DNA from: Sphingobium sp. CR2-8
Lineage (GTDB): Bacteria > Pseudomonadota > Alphaproteobacteria > Sphingomonadales > Sphingomonadaceae
Length of the DNA stretch: 64,000 nt
NCBI RefSeq assembly: GCF_035818615.1
Contig: NZ_JAYKZY010000002.1
Coordinates: forward strand, 2,358,501 to 2,422,500
Reading direction: 5' to 3'
Both the position numbers and the translations under genes were made by a program. Shown here piece after piece: positions 1 through 10,993 of this stretch; position 1 is the first letter of the stretch, and each line of letters begins with the position of its first letter. A model generated the notes under the pieces. It saw only the letters and a program-made list of their open reading frames with translations, was not told the origin of the DNA and did not search any database.

Positions 1-1347
<1,347 letters not shown>

Positions 1348-1424
1348 CCTCAAGTCGGTTTTTATCGGCTCTTTTTTGTGCCTGATTTTGTGCTTCGCAT
1401 CTCGCAGTTGGTTAGGGGGCAGCT

Positions 1425-2267
1425 ATGTTTTACATCCATCTATTCCGCGTGAAATGCGAGTCTCTTCCGCAAGGTGATTTTCTGCACGTGTCACGTGACT
1501 CGGTGGATATCATTTCTAAGTCTATAGAGGCGAAACCTACCGCAGAGGTAGGGCGGCGATCAGAATGGCATATCGGAAATGTTGAACGTGTAGAGGGTGG
1601 TGGAATAGCCTTTGCTATGGGACGCACTCAGGCTGTTACGTCGCCGAAGTTCGATAGCGTTAGTCACGATTTTCTCGAAGAGGAAGCTCTGAAGGCTCCA
1701 TTCACGGTTGGCGTTTTTGACGCCGAAACGCAGGCATGCGGTGTTATTCGTAAAACGGGAGTGTCTCAAAGCTCCTCGGAAGTTGCTAGCAAATTGCAAG
1801 TGTTACTAAACGCAGCTCATTTCGCGCGTGAAAGCAATACTCGCATCTTGGTCGAACCGATTTCTGATCCCATGACATTCATTGATGCAATCCGACGTGC
1901 GGAGGTCGTTACACGATTTAGTTTTACAGTTACGCGACCAAATCCCCATGATATCGATAGACTCATCCAAAAGCCTGCGGAGGAATTTACGGAGTTGGCG
2001 GGAGGTGAGAGAACAAGGATTGAAGTCGAGGGAAATGACCTTGACAGAGACTTAATTGAGGACGTCACTCACGCAGTTGCAGCGGTTGGTGAAGTCGCGG
2101 CGGCCAATATTATTCCAGAGGGAGGCGGTCGCACGAAGAGAATACACTCTAGTGGAAATGCGGTGGTCGAGCCGGTTGAACCCGGTGAAAAAATTTCAGT
2201 CTTTGCTGCTATTTTGGATCGCACCCGCGCTGCGTATGCTCGTGTGAGAAACAGTGCAGACCAGTGA
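1425..2267 (+). CDS. Hypothetical protein, candidate RexA-like sensor of a two-gene exclusion unit
   Basis: This 280 aa soluble protein has no signal peptide or membrane segment. Start chosen: ATG after a purine-rich ribosome site (agggggcagct). The coding sequence is visibly richer in A/T, with more A/T third positions, than uvrA or the genes after 2900, which suggests transfer. Its stop overlaps the GTG start of the next gene by 4 bases, so the two are probably translated together. From memory, the residue layout recalls phage lambda RexA (279 aa): an N-terminal beta-rich part, a mid-protein LVEPI segment followed by an alternating strand, and a helical C-terminus. Similarity is remote. It could also be another uncharacterised family. 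Gene reality is good; function is inferred only. Confidence 0.8.
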   Translation: MFYIHLFRVKCESLPQGDFLHVSRDSVDIISKSIEAKPTAEVGRRSEWHIGNVERVEGGGIAFAMGRTQAVTSPKFDSVSHDFLEEEALKAPFTVGVFDAETQACGVIRKTGVSQSSSEVASKLQVLLNAAHFARESNTRILVEPISDPMTFIDAIRRAEVVTRFSFTVTRPNPHDIDRLIQKPAEEFTELAGGERTRIEVEGNDLDRDLIEDVTHAVAAVGEVAAANIIPEGGGRTKRIHSSGNAVVEPVEPGEKISVFAAILDRTRAAYARVRNSADQ

Positions 2268-2770
2268 CTACATTCTGGAAATGGTTGCAGGCAGGCGCAG
2301 GCAAAGCCCCAGCCGGATGTCGAAACATAGTCAATCTATGGCTCGCACTTCACGCACTTGTTGCTCTAGCGGCGACGTATTTTGTTGCGACCGACCCATT
2401 TTCCTTTGCATCAAAGGCACTTTTCCCTGCTTCCTCGGTGCTCATCGGCATGTCAATGGCTTGGACCACACGAGCTTCCACGGTTCTGCAAACTAAAGAT
2501 CTGAGGGATGCGCTATTTAATGATGAACGTCCTGCGGAAGATTATGTGTACGGCTTCCAGCTATCAATACTTATCGTTATGATTATGGTTGGTTATGTCG
2601 CTGTGATGGCTGGCGGAGGGCTTAGGATAACCGTGCTGGGGCGGCATTGGGATCACTTAGTTTCCGGATATTGCATGTATTTCATTATTAGTTTGGCACT
2701 TCGGGAATGTTGGGGGGTGGTCAACTTCACCAATATGTTGAGCATGCTGGAATATCGCAGGTCGAAATAG
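2264..2770 (+). CDS. Four-helix membrane protein, candidate RexB-like effector
   Basis: The 168 aa protein starts at GTG, inside the stop codon of the upstream gene (GTGA overlap), which fixes the start and implies translational coupling. Four hydrophobic segments are visible, at about residues 23-42, 50-68, 98-117 and 133-152. Between the second and third lies a charged loop carrying LRDALFNDERPAEDY. No enzymatic motif is seen. Size and topology match lambda RexB (144 aa, four helices, membrane-depolarising channel). A soluble partner plus a small membrane partner is also common to abortive-infection systems in general. Base composition is AT-rich like its partner. The function remains a hypothesis. 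Confidence 0.78.
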   Translation: MTTFWKWLQAGAGKAPAGCRNIVNLWLALHALVALAATYFVATDPFSFASKALFPASSVLIGMSMAWTTRASTVLQTKDLRDALFNDERPAEDYVYGFQLSILIVMIMVGYVAVMAGGGLRITVLGRHWDHLVSGYCMYFIISLALRECWGVVNFTNMLSMLEYRRSK

Positions 2771-2909
2771 CAAGGGCTTTTGATTAACGGAATTGCTATT
2801 TGCGGTAACACGTGCTGATTACAGTGACACTTTACTGAACTTAAATCGCGTCAGGATCGTGCCAGCATATCGCCTTGACGCCCTGCCCCCTCCCCCACAT
2901 AATCCACCC

Positions 2910-3128
2910 ATGACCACGCGCATCGTCATCGACCCCAATGTCTGCGGCGGACGCCCCATCGTCTCTGGCACCCGCATGCGCGTCAGCGATGTGCTTGATG
3001 CGCTGGCATCGTCCGTCGCGATCGAGGAACTGCTGGCCGACTTCCCCTATCTCACCCGCGAAGATGTCCATGCGTGTCTGGCCTATGGCGCACGGGCCGT
3101 CGATCATACGGTCGTCCAAGCCGCCTGA
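2910..3128 (+). CDS. DUF433 family antitoxin
   Basis: The 72 aa protein fits the short DUF433 family (PF04255), whose members are usually antitoxins of PIN-like toxins. It shows the family pattern GRPIVSGTRMRVSDVLD followed by a DFPYLTREDV helix, a small winged/helix-turn-helix fold that would bind its own promoter. A longer reading frame opens at 2793, but the ATG at 2910 begins exactly where family homology starts, so it is chosen. The stop codon overlaps the toxin start by one base (tgATG), giving coupled translation. The high GC content matches the chromosome, unlike the two genes just upstream. Confidence 0.85.
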   Translation: MTTRIVIDPNVCGGRPIVSGTRMRVSDVLDALASSVAIEELLADFPYLTREDVHACLAYGARAVDHTVVQAA

Positions 3129-3451
3129 TGCGCTTTCTGATCGACGCGCAACTCCCGCCCGCTCTTTGCGGATGGTTCGAAGAGCGCGGCCTGATCGCCC
3201 AGCATGTCATCATCGCACTGGGCGGCCAGACGCCTGACTCCGTCATCGCCAACCATGTCGAACAGCACGGCCTGATCCTCGTGACGAAGGACGATGATTT
3301 CCTGTTGCGTCATCCGCCCATCCATTCCCGCCTGCTCTGGCTGCGCTGCGGCAATATCAGCAATCGCGGCCTGCGACTTTGGCTCGACGCACGTTGGCCG
3401 ATGATTGGGGAACGCCTGGACCAAGGCGACCTTGTCATAGAGGTGCGGTAA
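3128..3451 (+). CDS. DUF5615 PIN-like toxin
   Basis: The 107 aa protein belongs to the PIN-like DUF5615 family (PF18480), nuclease-like partners of DUF433 proteins. Visible family marks are the N-terminal FLIDAQLPP with an acidic residue at position 5, and the TKDDDF motif near residue 56. These supply the acidic metal-binding residues expected of PIN-fold RNases. The start overlaps the antitoxin stop by one base. Target RNA is unknown. Members of this family are less well characterised than VapC, so the toxin call rests on fold family and gene pairing. Confidence 0.83.
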   Translation: MRFLIDAQLPPALCGWFEERGLIAQHVIIALGGQTPDSVIANHVEQHGLILVTKDDDFLLRHPPIHSRLLWLRCGNISNRGLRLWLDARWPMIGERLDQGDLVIEVR

Positions 3452-3557
3452 AGCGTCGCCAACGCCAACAATATCCCTAAAAATCCTATTCGCTGTCCTA
3501 CACGCCCCGCGCGCGCATATCCTCCCGGCAAACCCCTCAGCCGGAGGCACGCGACCC

Positions 3558-4621
3558 ATGTCCTATCACGACCCCAACCTCCCCACCCCCGCCCCGCAGA
3601 TCCGCGTCGACGGCTGGTCGCCCGCGCGCCAGCGCCGCTTTCTCGAAGTCCTCGCTGCGACCGGCGTCATCATGCTCGCCTGCGAAGCGGTGCGCATCAC
3701 CGCGCGCTCGGCCTATACGCTGCGCCAGCGGCGCGACGGCGCGGCTTTTCGCCTGGGCTGGGACGCGGCGATCCTCATCGCCCGCGCACGGCTGGCCGAC
3801 ACGTTGCTCGCCCGCGCCATCATGGGGACGGAGGAGACGATCCGCAAAGACCCCGACAATCACGAAATCACCCGCCACCGCCACGACAACCGGCTCGCCA
3901 TGTCGATGCTGGCGCGGCTCGATCGCATGGCCGACACCCCGACCGAAGGCTCCGACGCCGCCCTCGCCCGCGTCGTCGCGCAGGATTTCAACGCCTATCT
4001 CGATCTGATCTGCGCGGAGGAGGAGGCGGAGCAGGCGGCGGAGCGCGATGCGCTGCCCCGCACCGGCGAGGAACCCACGGCGCGGCGGATGGACGATGCG
4101 CAGCTGCTCGACGGCGCGCGTCCCGACACGCCCGAACCGGTCGCGGCGGACGGCGACGCAGCCCTCGCCACCGCCCTCTCGCCCGGCGCGTCCGCCGCCC
4201 TTTTCATCGCCGCCCGCATGGCGCTCCACAATCCGCCCAAAGCCACCTTTTTCACTGCCGATGAACGGTGTGAACTTCCGCCCGAACCGCCCCTCGTCCT
4301 GGGCGATCTGCCGCCCGAAGAGGCCGCCTCGAACCTGCGCGGCCTCTGGTGGGATCACAAGCTGGACCGCTGGCGCACCGATTTCCCCCGCCGCCCGGCT
4401 TCGACGGCGAAGCCAACGACGACATTTACGACGTGGACAATTATGAGCGCGACCTGACGCCCGAAGAGGAAGACGCGCTCGCCGCCCAGATGGAGGCGGA
4501 GCGCCTCCCCTACGAGATCGCCGCCGCCCAAGCCCGCGACCTCTATTTCGGCTTTGCGGAGGCGGATGACGCGCTGGATCACGCGGAACAGGCGCAGACG
4601 CAGACGCCCGCCCCCGCCTGA
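3558..4621 (+). pseudogene. HTH-type hypothetical protein split by a one-base frameshift
   Basis: The first frame (3558 to about 4385) encodes a helix-turn-helix-like N-terminus (RQRRFLEVLAATG ... AVRITARSAYTLRQR, about residues 22-60), somewhat like phage terminase small subunits or transposon HTH proteins, followed by an acidic linker. After the C5 run at 4385-4389 the sensible reading moves to another frame that continues in acidic, alanine-rich sequence (PPPPGFDGEANDD ... LTPEEEDALAAQ) to a stop at 4621. Restoring one C in the run gives one ~354 aa protein. This is either a real frameshift or a sequencing error in a homopolymer. Function is not known. Confidence 0.7.
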
Positions 4622-4751
4622 TTTGCGCGCGGGTCCGGCGCCTGCGCCCTGATGATTTGCTATTGTGGCCCCCATGGTCTACATGGGGGAGGCTACAGTC
4701 GCAAATCGACGGTTTTCGGCGCTTTGCGGCACCAACTTCCTTCTTTCCCTG

Positions 4752-4790
4752 CCCCGCTAGCAATCCGGCGTACCCAAGCGGGGTGCGCCG
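4752..4790 (+). promoter_or_regulatory. Structured 5' leader of the cold-shock gene (interleaved stems)
   Basis: Two inverted repeats interleave just before the ribosome site: CCCCGCT (4752-4758) pairs with AGCGGGG (4777-4783), and CGGCG (4766-4770) pairs with CGCCG (4786-4790). The a-b-a'-b' order means they either exclude each other or form an H-type pseudoknot. The E. coli cspA leader is known to rearrange into a pseudoknot-containing, translation-ready form in the cold. A similar role here is inferred from the position and pairing only. Confidence 0.4.
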
Positions 4791-4812
4791 CATAGAAAGA
4801 AAGGACGCTCGC

Positions 4813-5028
4813 ATGAGCAGCATCACCGGAACCGTAAAATTCTTCAACGCCGACAAGGGCTATGGCTTCATCGCCCCCGACAATGGCGGCGCCGACGCCT
4901 TCGTGCACATCAGTGCCGTTGAGCGCGCCGGCCTCGCCACCCTGCGCGAAAAGGACCGCGTGTCCTACGATCTGGAAGAAGATCGTCGTGGCAAGGTCGC
5001 TGCGGTGAACATCTCGCCCGCCGAATAA
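4813..5028 (+). CDS. Cold-shock protein (CspA family)
   Basis: The 71 aa protein is a single cold-shock domain, the usual length for a CspA-type RNA chaperone that binds single-stranded nucleic acid and melts mRNA structure. Both RNP motifs are visible: KFFNADKGYGFI (RNP1) and DAFVHIS (RNP2). Start chosen: the ATG at 4813 preceded by gaaagaaagga; the same frame is open further upstream but lacks homology there. The gene stands alone between a structured leader and a clear terminator, so it is probably a monocistronic unit. Which csp paralog it is cannot be told. Confidence 0.95.
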   Translation: MSSITGTVKFFNADKGYGFIAPDNGGADAFVHISAVERAGLATLREKDRVSYDLEEDRRGKVAAVNISPAE

Positions 5029-5047
5029 TCGGTCGCGATGTATGAAG

Positions 5048-5079
5048 GGGGCGGCGGACTTAGGTCGGCCGCCCCTTTT
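5048..5079 (+). terminator. Rho-independent terminator of the cold-shock gene
   Basis: A 12-bp GC-rich stem (5048-5059 with 5064-5075, one mismatch) closes a four-base loop and is followed by TTTT. It sits 19 bases after the cold-shock stop codon. The next gene runs in the opposite direction, so the structure separates converging transcripts. Confidence 0.85.
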
Positions 5080-5091
5080 GCGTGACAGACG

Positions 5092-5691
5092 TCAGACGCT
5101 GTCGAGATAGATAGACCCGGCCAGCAGGATCGCCGGCAGCGCCAGCAACATGGCGATGTTCCAGCGCCGCGACCGCACGATCATCAATGCGACGAGCAGC
5201 CCGATCAGGCCCGTCAGCGCCAGCAGGCCCCACATCGTCGCCTCGTCGCTCAGTTCCGGTCCGGACGACGGCTTATACGCCTCCAGCACCAACTGCCCGA
5301 CGATATGGCCGATGTTGGCGCTCAGCACCCCGCCGACCACCAGCCTTTTGTGCCGGTCGTACCAGTCGTCGAAATCGGGCCATTCCTCCGGTTCGTCGGG
5401 AAAAATCAGCGTGGCGGCCAGATAATAGACCCCGACCAGCGCCAGCACCGCAGCCAGCGTGACATAATTGGCGTCCATCTGCGCCCGCATCTCGAACGCG
5501 CTCAGCCAGAAGCTTGTCAGGTCCAGCAGCACGAACAGCCCCAGCAGCGGCGTCAGCCATCCGATCCGCACCGGCCTGGCGCCCCGCTTGAGTTTGAGGG
5601 CACGCGAAAATCCGCCCAGCACCTCGCTGATCGCCAAGCCCAGCAACAACCCAAAGGCCGCGAACACCAGATCGAACCCCGACATGCCCAT
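5092..5691 (-). CDS. Hypothetical inner-membrane protein
   Basis: The 199 aa protein has about six hydrophobic segments (near residues 5-25, 43-63, 74-96, 117-135, 150-170 and 176-195). A soluble acidic loop (EEWPDFDDWYDRH) lies between the third and fourth. No catalytic motif, signal peptide or known domain is recognised. The start ATG leaves the first membrane helix immediately after a short N-terminus, as expected for an uncleaved anchor. It stands alone, converging on the cold-shock gene. Function unknown. Confidence 0.75.
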   Translation of the reverse strand: MGMSGFDLVFAAFGLLLGLAISEVLGGFSRALKLKRGARPVRIGWLTPLLGLFVLLDLTSFWLSAFEMRAQMDANYVTLAAVLALVGVYYLAATLIFPDEPEEWPDFDDWYDRHKRLVVGGVLSANIGHIVGQLVLEAYKPSSGPELSDEATMWGLLALTGLIGLLVALMIVRSRRWNIAMLLALPAILLAGSIYLDSV

Positions 5692-5805
5692 CCCCCGACC
5701 ACCGTCCGTCGCAAGCCTAGCAAAAGCCGTCGCACAGACAATCCGTCTCGGAACTCCCTGCTCCGCCGCCGGTTATGTCCCCGAACCGCAACTATGGAGC
5801 ATATC

Positions 5806-6021
5806 ATGATCCGCACTCTGATTTTCGGCGCTATCGCTGGCTATGTTGGCAAGAAGCTCTATGACGAAGGCAAGCTGACCGAGTTCAAGAACGACCTTGT
5901 CACCCGCTACAGCGAAGCCAAGACCAGCCTGGCCGAACAGGCTGCCAAGACGGACACCGCGACCCAGACGTCGCCGCTGATCTCCGCCAACGGCACCACC
6001 ACCCGGCCGCTGCCCAACTAA
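5806..6021 (+). CDS. Small conserved-type hypothetical protein
   Basis: This 71 aa protein has a hydrophobic glycine-containing N-terminus (IRTLIFGAIAGYVGKKLYD), then a charged amphipathic middle (GKLTEFKNDLVTRYSE) and a Thr/Ser-rich tail. Two in-frame ATGs exist, at 5794 and 5806. The second is chosen because GGAG sits seven bases before it. The N-terminus could insert in or lie on the membrane. Function is unknown; short proteins of this style are common in sphingomonads, which is an impression rather than a search result. Confidence 0.65.
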   Translation: MIRTLIFGAIAGYVGKKLYDEGKLTEFKNDLVTRYSEAKTSLAEQAAKTDTATQTSPLISANGTTTRPLPN

Positions 6022-6191
6022 TCCAGCTTTTCCATCCGGCGGCTCTGTCCCCGCTCGCCGCCGGTCACCGCCCGCTCGCTGCCGCTCCCCCTCTCGCGGC
6101 CGCAGCGGGCGGTTTCTTTTTGTCCTCGGCAACCACCGCTGTCCTACCGGGTTGTTCAAAGCCATAAAGGCAAGGACATAAGGAGACATCC

Positions 6192-6551
6192 ATGCGCAAA
6201 CCCATCATCGCCGCCGCCATCCTGGCCATGCTGCCATTGGGCGCCTGCACGTCGGACAATTATGGTCGCGGCTACGGCTATGACCGCCCGAGCGACCGGC
6301 GCGGTCCGCCGCCCCGCTACAGCCGTCGCCCGATCCGCGACAACGACCAGATCTATCGCGACCGCGACGGCCGCTATTATTGCCGCCGCGACGACGGCAC
6401 CACCGGCACCATCGTCGGCGCGATCGCTGGCGGCGTGTTGGGGAACGTCATCGCCCCGGGCGGCTCCAAGACATTGGGCACCATTCTGGGCGGCGCGGGC
6501 GGCGCACTGGCCGGTCGGGCGATCGACAAGAACGACATCAACTGCGAATAA
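6192..6551 (+). CDS. Glycine-zipper 2TM-domain lipoprotein
   Basis: The 119 aa protein begins with a lipoprotein signal (MRKPIIAAAILAMLPLGAC), with lipobox LGAC at residues 16-19. It should therefore be lipidated and held in the envelope, probably the outer membrane. A basic, Tyr/Arg/Pro-rich stretch follows, then a glycine-zipper segment (GTIVGAIAGGVLGNVIAPGG and GTILGGAGGALAGRAID) typical of the SlyB/Rick17kDa-type 2TM family. The start ATG follows aaggagac. These proteins are linked to envelope integrity, but no specific role can be assigned. Confidence 0.85.
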   Translation: MRKPIIAAAILAMLPLGACTSDNYGRGYGYDRPSDRRGPPPRYSRRPIRDNDQIYRDRDGRYYCRRDDGTTGTIVGAIAGGVLGNVIAPGGSKTLGTILGGAGGALAGRAIDKNDINCE

Positions 6552-6590
6552 AGGCGTTGCCGTCTGCAAGACGACGCCGACGCAAGACGC

Positions 6591-6624
6591 AAAAAGGGCG
6601 CGGAATTTTCATTCCCCGCCCTTT
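6591..6624. terminator. Terminator between converging genes, strongest for etfA
   Basis: A 14-bp inverted repeat (6593-6606 with 6611-6624, one mismatch) has a TTTC loop. On the minus strand it is followed by TTTTT, making a good Rho-independent terminator for the sucC-etfB-etfA side. On the plus strand the tail is only TTTCC, so it is weaker for the lipoprotein gene. Confidence 0.8.
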
Positions 6625-6644
6625 CCTACTGCATAGGGTTCGCC

Positions 6645-7577
6645 TTACAGCTTATCCGTCAGCTCCGGCACGATCTTGAACAGATCGCCCACCAGGCCGA
6701 TGTCGGCGACCTGGAAGATCGGCGCATCCTCGTCCTTGTTGATGGCGATGATGGTCTTGCTGTCCTTCATCCCCGCCAGATGCTGGATCGCGCCGGAAAT
6801 GCCGACGGCGACATAGACTTCGGGGGCCACGATCTTGCCGGTCTGGCCGACCTGATAGTCGTTGGGCACATAGCCTGCGTCCACCGCCGCACGGCTCGCA
6901 CCCACCGCCGCGCCCAGCTTGTCGGCCAGCGGGAAGATGGTCGCTTCGAAGGTTTCACCGTCCTTCAAGGCGCGACCGCCCGACACGATGATCTTCGCGC
7001 TGGTGAGTTCAGGCCGTTCCAGCTTGGCGATTTCCGCGCCCACGAAGGAGGAGATGCCCTTGTCACCCGTCGACGCCACGGCTTCCACGACACCGGCACC
7101 GCCATCTGCGGCCGCCTTTTCGAAGGCTGTGCCGCGCACGGTGATGACCTTCTTGGCGTCCTTGGACTTGACCGTCGCGATCGCGTTACCCGCATAGATG
7201 GGGCGCGTGAACGTGTCTTCGCTCTCCACCGACAATATGTCGCTGATCTGCATGACGTCGAGCAGCGCGGCGACGCGCGGCGCGATATTCTTGCCGTTGC
7301 TGGTGGCTGGCGCGACGAAGGCGTCATGATGACCCATGAGATCCACGATCAGCGGCGCGACATTCTCGGCAAGCGCATGACCAAAAGCCGCGTCATCGGC
7401 GACATGGACCTTGCTCACACCGGCGATCTTGGCCGCTTGCGCCGCCACGCCGTCCACGCCTTGCCCGGCGACCAGCAGATGCACCTCACCCAGCTTCGCA
7501 GCGGCGGTGACGGCGGAAAGAGTCGCGTCCTTGACTGCGCCACCTTCATGTTCAACCCAAACCAGAGACTTCGTCAT
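6645..7577 (-). CDS. etfA: Electron transfer flavoprotein alpha subunit
   Basis: The 310 aa protein is full length for EtfA. With EtfB it forms a soluble FAD/AMP heterodimer that collects electrons from acyl-CoA and other dehydrogenases and passes them to ETF:ubiquinone oxidoreductase. The C-terminal FAD-binding signature is present ([28 protein letters not shown] and ISGAIQH, about residues 195-275). Its ATG overlaps the etfB stop by four bases (ATGA), showing coupled translation. A strong terminator follows. Confidence 0.97.
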   Translation of the reverse strand: MTKSLVWVEHEGGAVKDATLSAVTAAAKLGEVHLLVAGQGVDGVAAQAAKIAGVSKVHVADDAAFGHALAENVAPLIVDLMGHHDAFVAPATSNGKNIAPRVAALLDVMQISDILSVESEDTFTRPIYAGNAIATVKSKDAKKVITVRGTAFEKAAADGGAGVVEAVASTGDKGISSFVGAEIAKLERPELTSAKIIVSGGRALKDGETFEATIFPLADKLGAAVGASRAAVDAGYVPNDYQVGQTGKIVAPEVYVAVGISGAIQHLAGMKDSKTIIAINKDEDAPIFQVADIGLVGDLFKIVPELTDKL

Positions 7578-8323
7578 GCTGCCACTCCCAGAGCCTTGAG
7601 CTTAGCGACCAGTTCATCGACATCGGCGACCTTGATCCCGGCCGACCGCTTGGGCGGTTCGGACACCTTGAGCGTCTCGAGCCGGGGCGCGATGTCCACG
7701 CCATAATCGGCGGGGGTTTTCTGCGCCAAAGGCTTAGCCTTCGCCTTCATGATGTTGGGCAGCGAGGCGTAACGCGGTTCGTTCAAACGCAGGTCGGTGG
7801 TGATGATCGCAGGGATATTGAGCTTCACCGTCTCCAGGCCGCCGTCGACTTCACGGGTCACGCTGACGCTGCCGTCGGCAACCTCGACCTTGGATGCGAA
7901 CGTGCCCTGCGGCAGGTTCAGCAGCGCGGCCAGCATCTGGCCGGTCTGGTTGCTGTCGTCGTCGATCGCCTGCTTGCCCAGGATGATGAGGCCAGCGCCT
8001 TCTTCTTCCTGCACCTTGGCGAGCAGCTTGGCGACGCCCAGCGGTTCGACCTCATCGTCGGTCTGGATCAGGATCGCCCGGTCGCAGCCCATGGCGAGCG
8101 ACGTGCGCAGGGTTTCCTGCGCCTTGGCGACGCCGATCGACACCGCAATCACCTCGGTCGCCACGCCCTTTTCCTTCAGGCGAATGGCTTCCTCGACCGC
8201 GATCTCGTCGAACGGGTTCATGCTCATTTTCACGTTCGCCAAGTCGACGCCCGTCCCGTCCGCCTTCACTCGCGGCTTCACATTATAGTCGATGACCCGC
8301 TTCACGGGCACAAGGATCTTCAT
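7574..8323 (-). CDS. etfB: Electron transfer flavoprotein beta subunit
   Basis: This 249 aa partner of EtfA binds AMP and docks the dehydrogenases. The family signature is complete ([18 protein letters not shown], about residues 170-195), as is the N-terminal [14 protein letters not shown]. Two ATGs are possible, at 8332 and 8323. The inner one is chosen because GGAGG lies nine bases before it, whereas it directly abuts the outer one. It precedes etfA with a four-base overlap and lies about 100 bases downstream of sucC on the same strand. Confidence 0.97.
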   Translation of the reverse strand: MKILVPVKRVIDYNVKPRVKADGTGVDLANVKMSMNPFDEIAVEEAIRLKEKGVATEVIAVSIGVAKAQETLRTSLAMGCDRAILIQTDDEVEPLGVAKLLAKVQEEEGAGLIILGKQAIDDDSNQTGQMLAALLNLPQGTFASKVEVADGSVSVTREVDGGLETVKLNIPAIITTDLRLNEPRYASLPNIMKAKAKPLAQKTPADYGVDIAPRLETLKVSEPPKRSAGIKVADVDELVAKLKALGVAA

Positions 8324-8423
8324 GGTCAACATCCTCCATTATAAACGCCAATATGGGCGCGGGCAGCCCGTTCCCGGACTCCCCGCACCCTTTTTTGGTG
8401 TATCGTTCAGGCGAAGTAGCCGG

Positions 8424-9623
<1,200 letters not shown>

Positions 9624-9770
9624 GGGGCGTGCCTTTTTTGCTGAAATCCGTTGTCAGCCGATAAGCACAGGCCAAACCGCCACGCCAGAAAATTTCGCAA
9701 AACGACTTTGCAAAATTGCAAAGTTCGTAAAGCCGATCCAGCACCGCCACCACCGAATCAGGTCATAGCA

Positions 9771-10103
9771 TCAGAATGTGCAGGCCAGCGCGGACCAACT
9801 GGTAACCGCGAAAATCCCGGGATCTTCCAACGCCCGCACCTTGTGAAGCCATTGATCGATAGTGATTGGCTCGCTGTGAGATTTGCGGAGCGACGCCAGC
9901 GACTGGAGCTTTCGCAACTGCGTAAGGCTCAGTCGATCAACCATCTTTTCGGCCATGCACACTGCCATGCGCGGCGACAAACCCACCTCCTCCAGCCCGG
10001 CGCGCAGGCGCGATTCGGGTGACAGGGATGCGCAAGCGGTCAGCACAAGAATAGCGGCAGCCAAAGCGGCACGGCGGAAAATGAGACGCATGATAGTTCT
10101 CAT
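9771..10103 (-). CDS. Small lipoprotein, hypothetical
   Basis: The 110 aa protein starts at MRTIMRLIFRR followed by a hydrophobic stretch and lipobox LTAC, so it should be an envelope lipoprotein. After the Cys comes a helical, basic region (RLRAGLEEVG, RLSLTQLRKLQSLASL) with no known domain. The frame is open 45 codons further upstream, but that part has no signal and overlaps the start region of the divergent permease gene, so the ATG at 10103 (an aagg lies just upstream) is preferred. Function unknown. Confidence 0.7.
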   Translation of the reverse strand: MRTIMRLIFRRAALAAAILVLTACASLSPESRLRAGLEEVGLSPRMAVCMAEKMVDRLSLTQLRKLQSLASLRKSHSEPITIDQWLHKVRALEDPGIFAVTSWSALACTF

Positions 10104-10161
10104 GGCCTTGCGCGGCTGAACACACCATAAATGCAGCGTTTCGCAATGGAAGGAATTCAGG

Positions 10162-10560
10162 ATGGACCATATTTTCGCGGCCATGTCGCAACGCGTCGCC
10201 AGTTGGGCGGGGCAGCCGATCGCGTTCGTCCTGGCCATGGCGACCGTGATCCTGTGGCTCGTAACCGGCCCGATCTTCGATTATTCCGACACGTGGCAGC
10301 TGGTCATCAACACCGGCACGACCATCGTCACGTTCCTGATGGTCTTCCTGATCCAAAATGCGCAAAATCGCGACGGCTCAGCCATCCAGGCAAAGCTGGA
10401 TGAACTGATCCGCGCCGTCGATGGCGCGCGCAACGATTTCATCGGCATCGAGCATCTGACCGAAGCGGAGTTGCAGCGCATCAAATCCGTGCTGGAACGC
10501 GAATGCGGTGACGACGAAAGTCATCGCCTGGCGATCGACAGGCTGATCCGGCGGCGTTGA
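10162..10560 (+). CDS. Low-affinity iron permease family protein
   Basis: The 132 aa membrane protein matches the low-affinity iron permease family (PF04120). It has two hydrophobic helices (about residues 20-37 and 48-67), then the typical tail NAQNRDGSAIQAKLDELIRA and FIGIEHLTEAEL. The family name derives from yeast Fet4. In bacteria these short versions have little direct evidence for iron transport, so the function is uncertain. The start ATG lies after gaaggaattcagg. It is divergent from the small lipoprotein gene. Confidence 0.85.
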   Translation: MDHIFAAMSQRVASWAGQPIAFVLAMATVILWLVTGPIFDYSDTWQLVINTGTTIVTFLMVFLIQNAQNRDGSAIQAKLDELIRAVDGARNDFIGIEHLTEAELQRIKSVLERECGDDESHRLAIDRLIRRR

Positions 10561-10569
10561 CAGCTGGGC

Positions 10570-10743
10570 TCAATGCGCCCGGATGCGTTGCTCCATATTC
10601 TCGCGCCGATAGGCATCGATCCGATCGGTATAGATTCGCGCCAGATTTTCATAAGCGTAGCGCCCTTCTTCAGACCGTGTGGTCTGGGCGCGGATCAATG
10701 ACATCTGCTGGCGATGCAGCAGATAATTGACATCCATTTCCAT
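10570..10743 (-). CDS. Very small hypothetical protein
   Basis: The 57 aa protein (MEMDVNYLLHRQQMSLIRA...) is highly charged and helical, with no membrane segment. The ATG at 10743 is supported by GGAGGG five bases upstream, a much better start than the upstream in-frame ATG at 10794. Short proteins with this YLLHRQQ-type opening seem to be conserved in sphingomonads, but the role is unknown. It converges with the iron-permease-family gene, leaving only nine bases between the stops. Confidence 0.6.
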   Translation of the reverse strand: MEMDVNYLLHRQQMSLIRAQTTRSEEGRYAYENLARIYTDRIDAYRRENMEQRIRAH

Positions 10744-10993
10744 ATTCGCCCTCCTCCCGTATAGCCACAGAGATTGGTCGATCGGTCGATGCAACGCTTC
10801 TTGAACACCATCGACGTTCGAAGAATAGCATCATCGTTCCGCCCTTACGACTCTTGCGGTCGCGCCGCAGAGGCAACTTGCCGCCAAATATCGTTCGGGC
10901 TTTGCAAAGCTTACGCGCCAATTAAGCAAAAGACTTGGCACCGCATGACGCAAATGGCATCTTCGATGCGCCAGGGGGAATGGGGGTCCAGTA

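Noticed and set aside
3537..4856. Long minus-strand reading frame of 439 codons
   Set aside because: It is the Arg/Gly-rich mirror of the GC-rich HTH pseudogene on the other strand, crosses into the cold-shock gene, and has no recognisable domain.
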